Notes: generated by a model not told the origin, from the sequence alone. A stretch of DNA of 64,000 bases from Nocardioides sp. S-1144 (GCF_005954645.2 NZ_CP040695.2:3162001-3226000), one strand, 5' to 3'; counted from the first letter of the stretch, positions 9,199-19,200 are shown. Numbers and translations: made by a program.

Positions 9199-9231
9199 AG
9201 CGTACGCCCGAAGGATAGGTTTACCTAACCT
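9199..9231 (-). promoter_or_regulatory. efeUOB promoter with IdeR/DtxR-type iron box
   Basis: On the minus strand a -10 TACGCT (9204-9199) sits 8 nt before the efeU GTG. Further upstream AGGTTAGGTAAACCTA (9231-9216) matches 14 of 16 positions of the IdeR/DtxR consensus AGGTTAGGCTAACCTA. TTAGGT within it falls 18 nt from the -10, so bound repressor would cover the -35 region. Confidence 0.8.
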
Positions 9232-9286
9232 GTGTGGCGACCGTCTCGTGCCCGGTGCGCGCCGGGCCAGCTCGGTCGCCGGCGGC

Positions 9287-10015
9287 TCAGGAGGTCGACG
9301 GCACGGCGCAGGCGCCGTCGTCGCAGCCCGGGGCGGCCGCGTCGTCGGCCCCGATCGTGAGGATCGAGCCGGGCGCGTGGTGGGTCCACGCGCGCTCGAG
9401 GAGCTGGGTGAAGACCTCCACCGGCTGCGCCCCGCTGACGCCGTAGCGACGGTCGACGACGAAGAACGGGACGCCGGTCGCACCAAGGCCGGCGGCCTCG
9501 CGGACGTCGGCCTCCACCTCGTCGTCGTGCCGGTCGGAGGAGAGCACGGCGCGGACGTCGTCGGGGTCGAGACCGGCGCCGGTCGCGACCTCGGTCAGGA
9601 CGGCGGGGTCGGCGAGGTTGCGGGCCTCGACGAAGTAGGCGTGCAGGAACGCCTCCTTCAGATCGGCGCGCAGCGGGCCCGCGGCGTGCAGCAGCCGGTG
9701 GGCGTCGCGGGTGTTGAGGTGCAGGCCCTCGGCGTGCCGGCCGAAGTCGAGCCCGACCTCGGCCGCGACCCCCGCGACCTGGGCGACCATCTGCTGCCCG
9801 GCGTCGGCGCCACCGCCGTACTTGCGGCCGATCATCTCGGCGACGCTCTCGGTGGGACCGTCGGCGCCGGCGGGTGCCGACGGGTCGAGCTGGAAGGAGC
9901 GCCACTCGACCTCGACCCGGTCGCGGTGCTCGAAGCCCGCGAGCGCCTCCTCCAGCCGGCGCTTGCCGATGTAGCACCAGGGACACACGACGTCGGACCA
10001 GATCTCGATGAGCAC
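9287..10015 (-). CDS. DsbA-family (FrnE-like) thiol oxidoreductase
   Basis: A 242-residue cytoplasmic protein of the DsbA/2-hydroxychromene isomerase fold. The N-terminal IWSDVVCPWCYIGKR has the CPWC redox centre at 11-14, and the late GVPFFVV is the cis-Pro loop of thioredoxin folds. FrnE homologues in Streptomyces and Deinococcus are disulfide isomerases or polyketide-linked enzymes; the partner here is unknown. The GTG at 10015 puts the conserved start in place; no strong ribosome site or leaderless -10 is visible, so a GTG 21 nt upstream is possible. There is no signal peptide. Two additional Cys lie near the C-terminus. Confidence 0.85.
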   Translation of the reverse strand: MLIEIWSDVVCPWCYIGKRRLEEALAGFEHRDRVEVEWRSFQLDPSAPAGADGPTESVAEMIGRKYGGGADAGQQMVAQVAGVAAEVGLDFGRHAEGLHLNTRDAHRLLHAAGPLRADLKEAFLHAYFVEARNLADPAVLTEVATGAGLDPDDVRAVLSSDRHDDEVEADVREAAGLGATGVPFFVVDRRYGVSGAQPVEVFTQLLERAWTHHAPGSILTIGADDAAAPGCDDGACAVPSTS

Positions 10016-10107
10016 GTCGGTGCAGCGCCGACGCACCCCGATCTGTTCCCGGGCACCGGCCGGAGACCTCGCGGCGGGCCGGTCGGCCGGCCACGGCCGG
10101 CCCGGCA

Positions 10108-10125
10108 CCCTGAGACGGTCTCGGG
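10108..10125. promoter_or_regulatory. Inverted repeat upstream of ABC exporter genes
   Basis: CCC-T-GAGAC and GTCTC-G-GGG form a near-perfect 18-19 nt palindrome about 75 nt before the ABC ATPase start, in the divergent gap with the FrnE-like gene. It could be an operator; no regulator gene is adjacent, so this is tentative. Confidence 0.3.
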
Positions 10126-10197
10126 GTCGCGGACCAGGGTGCGCTCCGGCGCCGTCCCCGATGCCACGGGGGGCGTCGCAGCGCGAGGCTTCGGGAC

Positions 10198-11124
10198 ATG
10201 ATCACGGTCGAGAACCTCACCAGGACCTACGGCGGCTTCCGAGCCGTCGACGACGTCTCCTTCACTGCACGGCCCGGACGGGTCACCGGATTCCTGGGGC
10301 CCAACGGCGCCGGCAAGTCCACCACCATGCGGGTCCTCGTCGGGTTGACCCCGGCGACCTCCGGGAGCGCGACCGTCGCCGGTCGCCGCTTCGCGGACCT
10401 GCCCAACCCCGCCCGCGAGGTCGGCGTCCTGCTGGACGCCTCGGCCCAGCACGCCGGACGCACCGGGCGCGAGATCCTGACCATCGCGCAGCACACGCTG
10501 GGGCTGCCGGCCTCCCGCGTCGACGAGATGCTCGAGCAGGTCAGCCTGACGCCGGCCGAGTCCCGGCGCCGGGTGCGCCACTACTCGCTCGGGATGCGGC
10601 AGCGGCTCGGCATCGCCGTCGCCCTCATCGGGGAGCCCGCCGCGCTCATCCTCGACGAGCCGGCGAACGGGCTCGACCCGGCCGGCATCCGGTGGATGCG
10701 CGACCTGCTCCGCACCTACGCCGACCGCGGCGGCAGCGTGCTGCTCTCCTCCCACCTGCTGCACGAGATCGAGGTCGTCGCCGACGACCTGGTCGTCATC
10801 GGCAACGGACGCATCGTGGCCAGCGGCACCAAGGCCGAGCTGCTCGCCAGTGCCGGCACGCTGGTCCGCACCCGCGACGTCCCGGGCCTCGCCCGGGCGC
10901 TGGCCGAGTCGGCCATCGACACCACCCCCCTCGACGGCGGCCTGCGGGCCGACGCCGACGCGGAGCTGGTGGGCAAGGTCGCGCACGCCGCCGGCGTCGC
11001 GCTGATGGAGCTGCGACCGGCCGAGGGCGCCGGGCTCGAGGAGATGTTCCTCGAGCTCACCGCCGACACGCAGCGCGAGTCCACCACCCCCACGCAGGAC
11101 CACACGAACGGAGCCGCGGCATGA
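10198..11124 (+). CDS. ABC-2 exporter ATP-binding subunit
   Basis: A 308-residue ATPase: Walker A GPNGAGKSTT (about 36-45), signature YSLGMRQRLGIA (divergent LSGGQ, as in DrrA/CcmA-type exporters), Walker B LILDEPANGLD. The C-terminal extension beyond about 220 is typical of the drug-export subfamily. It overlaps the permease gene by ATGA, so the two are translationally coupled. Substrate unknown; lantibiotic- or drug-type self-resistance exporters look like this. Confidence 0.92.
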   Translation: MITVENLTRTYGGFRAVDDVSFTARPGRVTGFLGPNGAGKSTTMRVLVGLTPATSGSATVAGRRFADLPNPAREVGVLLDASAQHAGRTGREILTIAQHTLGLPASRVDEMLEQVSLTPAESRRRVRHYSLGMRQRLGIAVALIGEPAALILDEPANGLDPAGIRWMRDLLRTYADRGGSVLLSSHLLHEIEVVADDLVVIGNGRIVASGTKAELLASAGTLVRTRDVPGLARALAESAIDTTPLDGGLRADADAELVGKVAHAAGVALMELRPAEGAGLEEMFLELTADTQRESTTPTQDHTNGAAA

Positions 11125-11921
11125 CCGCCACCGCCGTCGAGACCCCCGACACCCCCGCACGCCCGACGTTCACCGCGATCCCGCTCGGCCGGGTCGTCGC
11201 GGTCGAGCTGCGCAAGATGTTCGACACCCGCTCGGGCTTCTGGCTGCTGTGCAGCATCGGCATCCTGGCCACGCTCGCCACGGGCGCGGTGATCCTCTTC
11301 GCCCCCGAGTCCGAGCTCACCTACGAGGCGTTCGCCACCGCCATCGGCTTCCCGATCGCCGTCGTGCTCCCGATCATCGCCGTGTTGTCGGTGACGAGCG
11401 AGTGGAGCCAGCGCACCGGCCTGTCGACGTTCACCTTCGTGCCGAACCGCGGCCGGGTGATCACCGCCAAGGCGATCTGCGCCATCGGCGTCGGCGTGGT
11501 CTCGATGGTCGTCGCCGCCGCCATCGGGGCGCTCGGCAACGTCGTGGGGACGACGATCGCCGGCGTCGACACGGTCTGGAACGTGTCGCTGCTCGAGCTC
11601 GGGCTGATCATCCTGGCCAACGTCCTCGGGCTGCTGGTCGGCTTCATGCTCGGCGTCCTGCTGCGCAACTCCGCCGCCGCGATCGTGGCCTACTTCGTCT
11701 ACTCCTTCGTGCTCAGCGTCATGACCGAGCTCCTCGCCGGACTCCAGGACTGGTTCGCCGACATCCGGCCCTGGGTCGACTTCAACTACGCTCAGGCCCC
11801 GCTGTTCGAGGGCAGCGTGTCGGTCGAGCAGTGGACCCAGCTGGGCGTCGCGAGCCTCTTCTGGCTGGTCATCCCCCTGGCGGTCGGCCTGCGCATCGTG
11901 ATGCGCTCCGAGGTCAAGTAG
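11121..11921 (+). CDS. ABC-2 exporter permease subunit
   Basis: A 266-residue membrane protein with six hydrophobic helices, following the ATPase with a 4-nt ATGA overlap. The cytoplasmic N-terminus (VAVELRKMFDTRSGFW) is the usual elbow-helix lead of ABC-2 permeases that pair with a single ATPase. The gene ends 36 nt before a strong hairpin terminator. Confidence 0.9.
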   Translation: MTATAVETPDTPARPTFTAIPLGRVVAVELRKMFDTRSGFWLLCSIGILATLATGAVILFAPESELTYEAFATAIGFPIAVVLPIIAVLSVTSEWSQRTGLSTFTFVPNRGRVITAKAICAIGVGVVSMVVAAAIGALGNVVGTTIAGVDTVWNVSLLELGLIILANVLGLLVGFMLGVLLRNSAAAIVAYFVYSFVLSVMTELLAGLQDWFADIRPWVDFNYAQAPLFEGSVSVEQWTQLGVASLFWLVIPLAVGLRIVMRSEVK

Positions 11922-11957
11922 CCCGACCCGACCCGACTCGACCAGGCCCGGAGCAGA

Positions 11958-11991
11958 GCCGCCCCGCCACGACGTGTCGTGGCGGGGCGGC
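11958..11991. terminator. Bidirectional hairpin terminator between ABC permease and ilvC
   Basis: A perfect 16-bp stem (11958-11973 and 11976-11991) with a GT loop, lying between two convergent genes. There is no U-tract, as is common for actinobacterial terminators. It most likely serves both directions. Confidence 0.85.
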
Positions 11992-12009
11992 TGTGTCGGG
12001 CGGGTGCGG

Positions 12010-13623
<1,614 letters not shown>

Positions 13624-13627
<4 letters not shown>

Positions 13628-15381
13628 AGGCTCGCCTCGTCCTCGTCGAAGTCGGGCGCGAGGTCGCGCGCGTACTTGATCTCGTCGTTGCTGGTGCCGG
13701 CCGCGACCATCGGCCAGACCATCGCGTCGCGGTGCACGCGGAAGTCGACCACGACGGGGACGTCGTTGATGCCCATCGCCTTCTCGATCGTCGCGTCGAC
13801 GTCCTCGGGCCGCTCGCAGGCCAGGCCCACGCAGCCGTAGGCGTCGGCGAGCTTGACGAAGTCGGGGATCCGCCGCTCGGGGCCGGTGTGCAGGTCGGTG
13901 TTGGAGTAGCGCTCGTTGTAGAAGAGCGTCTGCCACTGCCGCACCATGCCGAGCGACTCGTTGTTGATGATCGCGACCTTGATCGGGATGTCGTTGATCG
14001 CGCAGGTGGCCAGCTCCTGGTTGGTCATCTGGAAGCAGCCGTCGCCGTCGATCGCCCAGACGGTGGTGTCGGGCATGCCGACCTTCGCGCCCATCGCGGC
14101 CGGGACGGCGTAGCCCATCGTGCCGAGCCCGCCGGAGTTGATCCAGGTGTTCGGCTTCTCGTAGCGGACGAACTGCGCGGCCCACATCTGGTGCTGGCCG
14201 ACGCCCGAGGCGTAGACGGTGTCGGGACCGGCGATCGCGCCGAGGCGCTCGATGACGTACTGCGGCGACAGGCCGCCGTCGGCGGGCTCGTCGTAGCCGA
14301 GGGGGTAGGTCGCCTTGATGCCGGCGACGAAGGCCACCCAGCCCTCGAAGTCACCGGTGCGGCCCGCGGCCGCCTCGGTCGTGAGCGCCGCGACCAGGTC
14401 GAGGAGGACCTCGCGGACGTCGCCCACGATCGGGACGTCGGCGTGCCGGTTCTTCCCGATCTCGGCGGGGTCGATGTCGGCGTGGATGACCTTGGCGTGC
14501 GGCGCGAACGAGTCGAGGTTGCCGGTGACGCGGTCGTCGAAGCGGGCGCCGAGGCTGATGATGAGGTCGCTCTTCTGCAGCGCGGCGACGGCGGCGACGG
14601 TGCCGTGCATGCCCGGCATCCCGAGGTGCTGGACGTGGCTGTCGGGGAAGGCGCCGCGGGCCATCAGGGTGGTGACGACCGGGATGCCGGTGAGCTCGGC
14701 GAGCGCCAGCAGCTCGCGCGAGGCGCGGGCACGGATCGTGCCGCCGCCGACGTAGAGGACGGGCTTGCGCGACTCCAGGATGAGCCGGGTGGCCTCGCGA
14801 ATCTGCTTGGCGTGCGGGCGGGTGACGGGGCGGTAGCCCGGCAGGTGCAGCTCGCTCGGCCAGTCGAAGGTGGTGCCCGCCTGGAGCGCGGACTTCGCGA
14901 CGTCGACCAGCACCGGGCCGGGGCGGCCGGTGGAGGCGATGTGGAAGGCCTCGGCGATGCGGCGCGGGATCTCGGCCGGGTCGGTGACCAGGAAGTTGTG
15001 CTTGGTGATCGGCATCGTGATGCCGCGGATGTCGGCCTCCTGGAACGCGTCGGTGCCGATCATCGAGGCACCCACCTGGCCGGTGACGGCCACCATCGGG
15101 ACGGAGTCCATGTGGGCGTCCGCGATCGGCGTCACGAGGTTCGTCGCGCCCGGGCCGGACGTCGCCATGCAGACCCCGACCCGGCCGGTGGCGGCGGCGT
15201 AGCCCTGGGCCGCGTGGCCCGCACCCTGCTCGTGGCGAACCAGGATGTGCCGGATCGTGGAGTCCATCAGCGGGTCGTACGCCGGGAGGATGGCGCCGCC
15301 GGGGATCCCGAAGATCGTGTCGGCGCCGGCTGCCTCCAGCGACCTGATCAGGCTCTGGGCGCCTGTCATGTGTTCGGTCAT
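13624..15381 (-). CDS. ilvB: Acetolactate synthase large (catalytic) subunit
   Basis: Thiamine-diphosphate enzyme (585 residues) that condenses two pyruvates, or pyruvate and 2-oxobutyrate, at the branch point of Val/Leu/Ile synthesis. The catalytic Glu region ([14 protein letters not shown]), the FAD region and the TPP motif [14 protein letters not shown]...NN are all seen. The ATG at 15381 has AAGGA in the leader about 9 nt before it. The gene lies behind a leader ORF and an intrinsic terminator (15437-15543), which together look like an attenuator sensing branched-chain amino acids. Confidence 0.96.
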
Positions 15382-15436
15382 GCCGAGGGTTTCCTTAATG
15401 CTGGTGGTGCGGATGGGTCGGGGTCCTCCGGGCAAC

Positions 15437-15470
15437 AAAAAACCCCTCGGCCAGGGTGGCTGCGAGGGGT
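15437..15470 (-). terminator. Intrinsic terminator in the ilvB leader (attenuator)
   Basis: On the minus strand ACCCCTCG (15470-15463) pairs with CGAGGGGT (15449-15442) across a 13-nt loop and is followed at once by a run of six T. This is a classic rho-independent terminator, rare in this GC-rich window, placed 56 nt before the ilvB start and 31 nt after the leader ORF stop. Confidence 0.85.
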
Positions 15471-15501
15471 GACGCGCTGGCGTTGCCTGGTGGGACCAGG
15501 G

Positions 15502-15543
15502 TCAACCGGCGCGTCGGGTGCGTACGAGAAGGCGGTGGAGCAT
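15502..15543 (-). CDS. ilvB leader peptide (13 residues)
   Basis: A short ORF, MLHRLLVRTRRAG, with three Leu and one Val among the first seven residues, including the run Leu-Leu-Val encoded CTT CTC GTA (CTT and GTA are rare in this GC-rich genome). Its ATG lies 6 nt after a TACGGT -10 box, so the transcript is probably leaderless. Position before a terminator and ilvB fits ribosome-mediated attenuation, as known for Corynebacterium ilvBNC. Translation itself is inferred. Confidence 0.7.
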   Translation of the reverse strand: MLHRLLVRTRRAG

Positions 15544-15549
15544 GTCCTC

Positions 15550-15555
15550 ACCGTA
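15550..15555 (-). promoter_or_regulatory. -10 element of the ilvBNC promoter
   Basis: TACGGT on the minus strand, 6 nt before the leader peptide ATG at 15543; this spacing places the transcription start at or next to the ATG. Confidence 0.6.
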
Positions 15556-15635
15556 GCCGGTGGCCCCGCGCCGGCGGCGCCCAGTCGGCCACCGTCCCAC
15601 ATGTCGGGACGGAGGTCCCGACATGTGGTCACGAC

Positions 15636-16361
15636 TCAGGCGATGCCGCGGCCCAGCCAGGTGGTGATGCATGCCTGGTTGCCCTGCGCGTCGGCCAGCA
15701 CCCAGAACGCCGGGGCCCGCTCGTCGGAGACGAGCGTCCCTCCGGCCTCGAGCGCCTGCCTGACCCGGCGCTCGGCCACCTCGGGCGGGACCCGGAGGTC
15801 GAGGTGCCAGCGCTGCTGGGGCCGGTCGTGCCGGTCGGCGTGCTGCGCCCAGATGGTCGGCATCGTCCCGTCCGGGTCGACGAGCTCGTCGTCGCCGTCC
15901 TCCCCCTCGTAGCCCAGCAGGGCCGCCCAGAACGGCCTGACCTCGGCGAAGTCCCAGGTGTCGAGCCCGATCTCGAGCACCGAGACCTCGTCGGGCCGGG
16001 CGGTCGCGCCGAGACGGCCGGCGAGGTCGGTGATGGTGCGGGCGAGGCGGACGTCGCGCATGGTCACGCCGCCGACGTCGTGGCTGGTGAGCCGGACGTC
16101 GACGCGGGGGTAGGTGAGGTCGACGTCGGGGTGGTGGTCCATCTCCTCGGCCGCGGCACCGATCGCCTCGACCAGCTTCACCCCGGTGGCGAAGTCACCG
16201 GTCTCGAAGCGGCCGTGCAGCGTGGAGAACAGGATCCGCCAGTCCGCGAGCAGCTCGGCCTCCACCTCGTGGCCGGACAGCACGGTCCGGTCGGTCCGCT
16301 CCTCGCCGTCGTGCCCGGTCGGGTCCGTCGTGTCCGTCGTGTCCGTCGTGTCGTCGCTCAT
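15636..16361 (-). CDS. Fusion of pterin-4a-carbinolamine dehydratase and glyoxalase/VOC domain
   Basis: A 241-residue two-domain protein. After a Asp-Thr repeat N-terminus (DTTDTTDTTD, from a 9-nt tandem repeat) the first domain (about 25-115) carries the dehydratase signature with DHHPDVDLTYPRVDV and later SHD, which would act on 4a-hydroxytetrahydropterin. The second domain (about 125-241) is VOC/glyoxalase-like, ending with GNQACITTW. The start ATG at 16361 overlaps the stop of the upstream VOC gene as ATGA. No aromatic amino acid hydroxylase is visible in the window, so the pterin partner and true substrate are unknown. Similar fusions are annotated widely in actinobacteria. Confidence 0.85.
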   Translation of the reverse strand: MSDDTTDTTDTTDPTGHDGEERTDRTVLSGHEVEAELLADWRILFSTLHGRFETGDFATGVKLVEAIGAAAEEMDHHPDVDLTYPRVDVRLTSHDVGGVTMRDVRLARTITDLAGRLGATARPDEVSVLEIGLDTWDFAEVRPFWAALLGYEGEDGDDELVDPDGTMPTIWAQHADRHDRPQQRWHLDLRVPPEVAERRVRQALEAGGTLVSDERAPAFWVLADAQGNQACITTWLGRGIA

Positions 16362-16771
16362 GGCAGCACCTTCTGTCCGATGGGTCCGGGATTGGTGGCG
16401 ATCTCCCAGCGGAAACCGTCGGGATCGGCGAAGTAGCCGGTGTAGCCACCCCACTCGCGCTCCTGCGCCGGGCCGACCGCCACGGCGCCGGCGGCGACCG
16501 CCTCGGCGAGGACGGCGTCGACCTCGGCCGCGGTCCGCACGTTGTGGGCGAGCGTGATCGGCGCGACCCCGTCGCCGGTGGCGACCGGGCCGACCTCCGC
16601 CTCGAAGCTGGCCCTGCTCCACAGCGACAGCACCAGGTGCTCGCCGGCCGGGAGCATCAGCACGTCGCCGTCGTCGAGGGCGGGCTCCCAGCCGAGCCCG
16701 TCGACGTAGAACGCCCGGCTCGCCGCGAGGTCCGCGACCGCCAGGGTGACGAAGCTGATCCGCTGGTCCAT
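16358..16771 (-). CDS. Glyoxalase/VOC superfamily protein
   Basis: A 137-residue single VOC-fold unit: FVTLAVADLAASRAFYVDGLGW at the start and GGYTGYFADPDGFRWEIATNP at the end are the paired beta-alpha-beta-beta-beta modules, with the final Glu-type metal ligand position in WEIA. Metal dependence is uncertain because the first ligand position is not a clear His. It is transcribed just before the pterin dehydratase-VOC fusion, overlapping by 4 nt, so the two probably work together. ATG 16771 is chosen because it begins right at the fold. Confidence 0.85.
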   Translation of the reverse strand: MDQRISFVTLAVADLAASRAFYVDGLGWEPALDDGDVLMLPAGEHLVLSLWSRASFEAEVGPVATGDGVAPITLAHNVRTAAEVDAVLAEAVAAGAVAVGPAQEREWGGYTGYFADPDGFRWEIATNPGPIGQKVLP

Positions 16772-16799
16772 GGCGGTGACCCTGCCACACACCAGCCGG

Positions 16800-17495
16800 T
16801 CAGGTCTGCACACGAAGGGGCGTGCGCTGGTGGCCCTCGTCGTCGAAGTTCGCCGGGTCGAGCCAGCGCTCGTGCGCCGCCCGGACCGCGGGCCACTCGG
16901 CGTCGGTGACGGAGAACCAGTCGGTGTCGCGGTTGCGGCCCTTGGTGATCATGTGGTTCCGGAACCGGCCCTCGTGGGTGAAGCCGAGCCGCGCGGCGGC
17001 CCGCCGCGACGGCTCGTTGAGGGAGTCGCACTTCCACTCGAAGCGCCGGTAGCCCAGGACGTCGAAGGCCCAGCGCATCAGCAGGTGCGTGGCCTCGGTG
17101 GTCGCCGGCGTCCGCTGGAGGTGGCGCGCGTACAGCACCCCCGCGACCTCGACCTGGCCGGTGGCCGGGTCGATCCGCATGAACGACGTCAGCCCGGCGG
17201 CCTCGCCGCCGCGCGGGACGACGGCCCAGGCCTCCACGGTGGCGGGGGCCAGGACGTCGGCGACGAACGCCTCCGTCGCCGCCACGTCGGCCGGGGGCTC
17301 GGTCGGCCGGTAGGTCCAGAGCGCGTGGCTCCCGGGGTCGCACAGCGAGCGGTGCAGCGCCGGCGCGTGGTGGAGCGCCAACGGCTCGAGGACGACGTAC
17401 CGGCCCTCCAGCACGACCGGGACCGGCCAGGCCCGCGCCGACCACCCCTCCACCACGTCGCCGACCGGTTGACCGTGCTCGTCGAGGTGCGCCAC
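16800..17495 (-). CDS. GNAT family N-acetyltransferase (RimJ/RimL-like)
   Basis: A 231-residue protein with the acetyl-CoA fold: early LEGRYVVLEPLALHHAPALHRS, the central VEVAGVLYARHLQRTPATTEATHLLMRWAF (beta 4 and the pyrophosphate loop) and late NEPSRRAAARLGFTHEGRFR. This is the RimJ/RimL branch that modifies protein N-termini or small amines. GTG 17495 is favoured by GGGGAGA 9 nt upstream. The gene is divergent from the UBP zinc-finger gene. Confidence 0.85.
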   Translation of the reverse strand: MAHLDEHGQPVGDVVEGWSARAWPVPVVLEGRYVVLEPLALHHAPALHRSLCDPGSHALWTYRPTEPPADVAATEAFVADVLAPATVEAWAVVPRGGEAAGLTSFMRIDPATGQVEVAGVLYARHLQRTPATTEATHLLMRWAFDVLGYRRFEWKCDSLNEPSRRAAARLGFTHEGRFRNHMITKGRNRDTDWFSVTDAEWPAVRAAHERWLDPANFDDEGHQRTPLRVQT

Positions 17496-17575
17496 GGGGC
17501 CAGTCTCCCCGACACCACGGGCGTCGGGCCCGCGGCTCTCGACCGCGGGGCCTCCGGCCCGGCACACTCGGCACC

Positions 17576-17947
17576 ATGACCGATCCCGGTGCGACCCCGA
17601 CGGACGCCGTCGACCTCTCCGTCCCTCCCAGCGGCGCCGGCTGCGTCGAGTGCGACGCCGCCGGGGGCTGGTGGGTGCACCTGCGCCGCTGCGCCGCCTG
17701 CGGTCACGTCGGCTGCTGCGACTCCTCCCCCGGCCAGCACGCCTCGGCCCACTACGCCGCGACCGGGCACAGCGTCATGCAGAGCTTCGAGCCGGGCGAG
17801 GACTGGTTCTGGGACTTCGCGCACGCCGCCGTCGTCGACGTCCCGGACGGGTTCGAGCTCGCCGAGCCGCGGTCGCACCCCCTCGACCAGCCCACGCCCG
17901 GCCCGCAGGGCCGGGTCCCGGCCGACTGGCGCTCGAAGATTCACTGA
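17576..17947 (+). CDS. UBP-type zinc finger domain protein
   Basis: A 123-residue protein, nearly all one Zn-finger UBP domain as in ubiquitin hydrolases and HDAC6. The ligand set is visible: C23, C26, C39, C42, C47, H55, H59 and H65. In eukaryotes this domain binds the free C-terminal Gly-Gly of ubiquitin; in actinobacteria it is common as a stand-alone protein with unknown role, possibly linked to Pup or ThiS/MoaD-like tails (inference). A CACACT element 7 nt before the ATG resembles a weak leaderless -10. Confidence 0.85.
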   Translation: MTDPGATPTDAVDLSVPPSGAGCVECDAAGGWWVHLRRCAACGHVGCCDSSPGQHASAHYAATGHSVMQSFEPGEDWFWDFAHAAVVDVPDGFELAEPRSHPLDQPTPGPQGRVPADWRSKIH

Positions 17948-17964
17948 CCCCGGGCACGAACCTC

Positions 17965-19200
17965 TCAGCGGCCGACGTCCTTGCGCCACGCGCTGAAGGA
18001 CCGCACGCTCGCGGGCCGGTCGGCGCGCGGCGCCACCAACCACGGCCAGGGGTGCACCTCGACCACGTCGAGGGCTGCGCGCCGCCGGTGCCACCCGGGC
18101 ACCGGGGCGTACGTCGTCGCGAGCGGGACGCCGGCGAGCTCGGCCACGACGTCGCCCCGACGCACCTCCAGGGGGCGGGTCGCGGCGATCTCGCCGAGGG
18201 TCTCGGCCAGGAAGACCAGTCGCTTGCCCGAGAGCTGGAGCCGCCGCAGGAGCGGCTCGTCGAAGACGAAGGTGGCGTGCCGGTCCGGGTCTGCGACGAG
18301 GGCGGGGTCACCCAGCCCGAGGGACTCTGCGGTCAACCAGACCCGCTCGCCGCCGCCCCCGACCACCGCATCGGGACCGCCGGGCACCGGCGCCCTGCCC
18401 AGCTCAGGACCTGGGACGGCCGGTCCCACGCCGGCGTCCGGCCAGTCGTCGATCGGGCAGGCGTCGCGCAGGCTGCAACGGCGGCACAGCTCCGGCGCTC
18501 GCTTCTCGACCTGCCACCGGCTGAAGCCGTAGGGCTTCCCGCTCCCGGTGCCGACGGTCCACTGCCAGCCGAGCCGGTTGGCGGCTCGCGAGCCGTCGAG
18601 GAGGTGGGCGAACATCGTGTCCTCACCCACACGCCACGCGGCTCCGGCCCGCACCGCCCACTGCGAGGCCAACCACATCCGCTGCTGGTTGACCACCCAG
18701 CCGTCGCTGCGAAGCGCGTCGGTCGCGTGCTCGACGCACCGCAGCTCCTCCGACCACGGCGCCGCGGGCCACCCGGACGGCCGGGGCTGTTCGTGACGCA
18801 GCGACCGCCCCAGGTCGGCGCCCACGCGTGCGTAGAGGTGACGTGCGTACTCCTGCCACAACAGCTCGTCCCGGTAGCGCCGGCGGTCGTGGTCCGCCGC
18901 CTGGGCGACCGCCGCCCACAACTCGGCGAGCCCGACCAGGCCGTGGCGCACGTACGGCGACATCCGGGTCGCCCCCTGCCGTGCCACCGGCAGCACCGTG
19001 CTGCGTGAGCGGGCGTAGCCACGCACGTCGAGACCCGCCAGGGCGGCGTCGGCCGCGGCCTGCCCGCCTCTCAGCGCACCGGGCCGGACGCCGTCCGCAC
19101 CTTCGCGGGCGAGATCGCCGAGGTGGGCCGCCACCCACGACGCGACGTCCTCGGGGGCGGCTCCGTCGTCGAGCGACGGTGGGGCGGGCAGCACGGGCAC
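17965..19200 (-). CDS. Photolyase/cryptochrome-family flavoprotein with swapped domain order
   Basis: A 411-residue protein. Residues 35-240 are a clear class I photolyase FAD domain: RGGQAAADAAL, RMSPYVRHGL, DELLWQEYARHLY, NQQRMWLAS and DGSRAANRLGWQWTVGTG. Next comes C239-x2-C242-x5-C248-P, an iron-sulfur-like Cys motif. Residues 285-400 look like the photolyase N-terminal alpha/beta antenna domain (GDPALVADPD, VFDEPLLRR, LVFLAETL, LEVRRGDVVAEL) but placed at the C-terminus. Function as DNA repair enzyme or photosensor is inferred. GTG 19200 is supported by a CACGAT -10-like box 6 nt upstream. The gene ends 17 nt from the convergent UBP gene. Confidence 0.8.
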   Translation of the reverse strand: MPVLPAPPSLDDGAAPEDVASWVAAHLGDLAREGADGVRPGALRGGQAAADAALAGLDVRGYARSRSTVLPVARQGATRMSPYVRHGLVGLAELWAAVAQAADHDRRRYRDELLWQEYARHLYARVGADLGRSLRHEQPRPSGWPAAPWSEELRCVEHATDALRSDGWVVNQQRMWLASQWAVRAGAAWRVGEDTMFAHLLDGSRAANRLGWQWTVGTGSGKPYGFSRWQVEKRAPELCRRCSLRDACPIDDWPDAGVGPAVPGPELGRAPVPGGPDAVVGGGGERVWLTAESLGLGDPALVADPDRHATFVFDEPLLRRLQLSGKRLVFLAETLGEIAATRPLEVRRGDVVAELAGVPLATTYAPVPGWHRRRAALDVVEVHPWPWLVAPRADRPASVRSFSAWRKDVGR

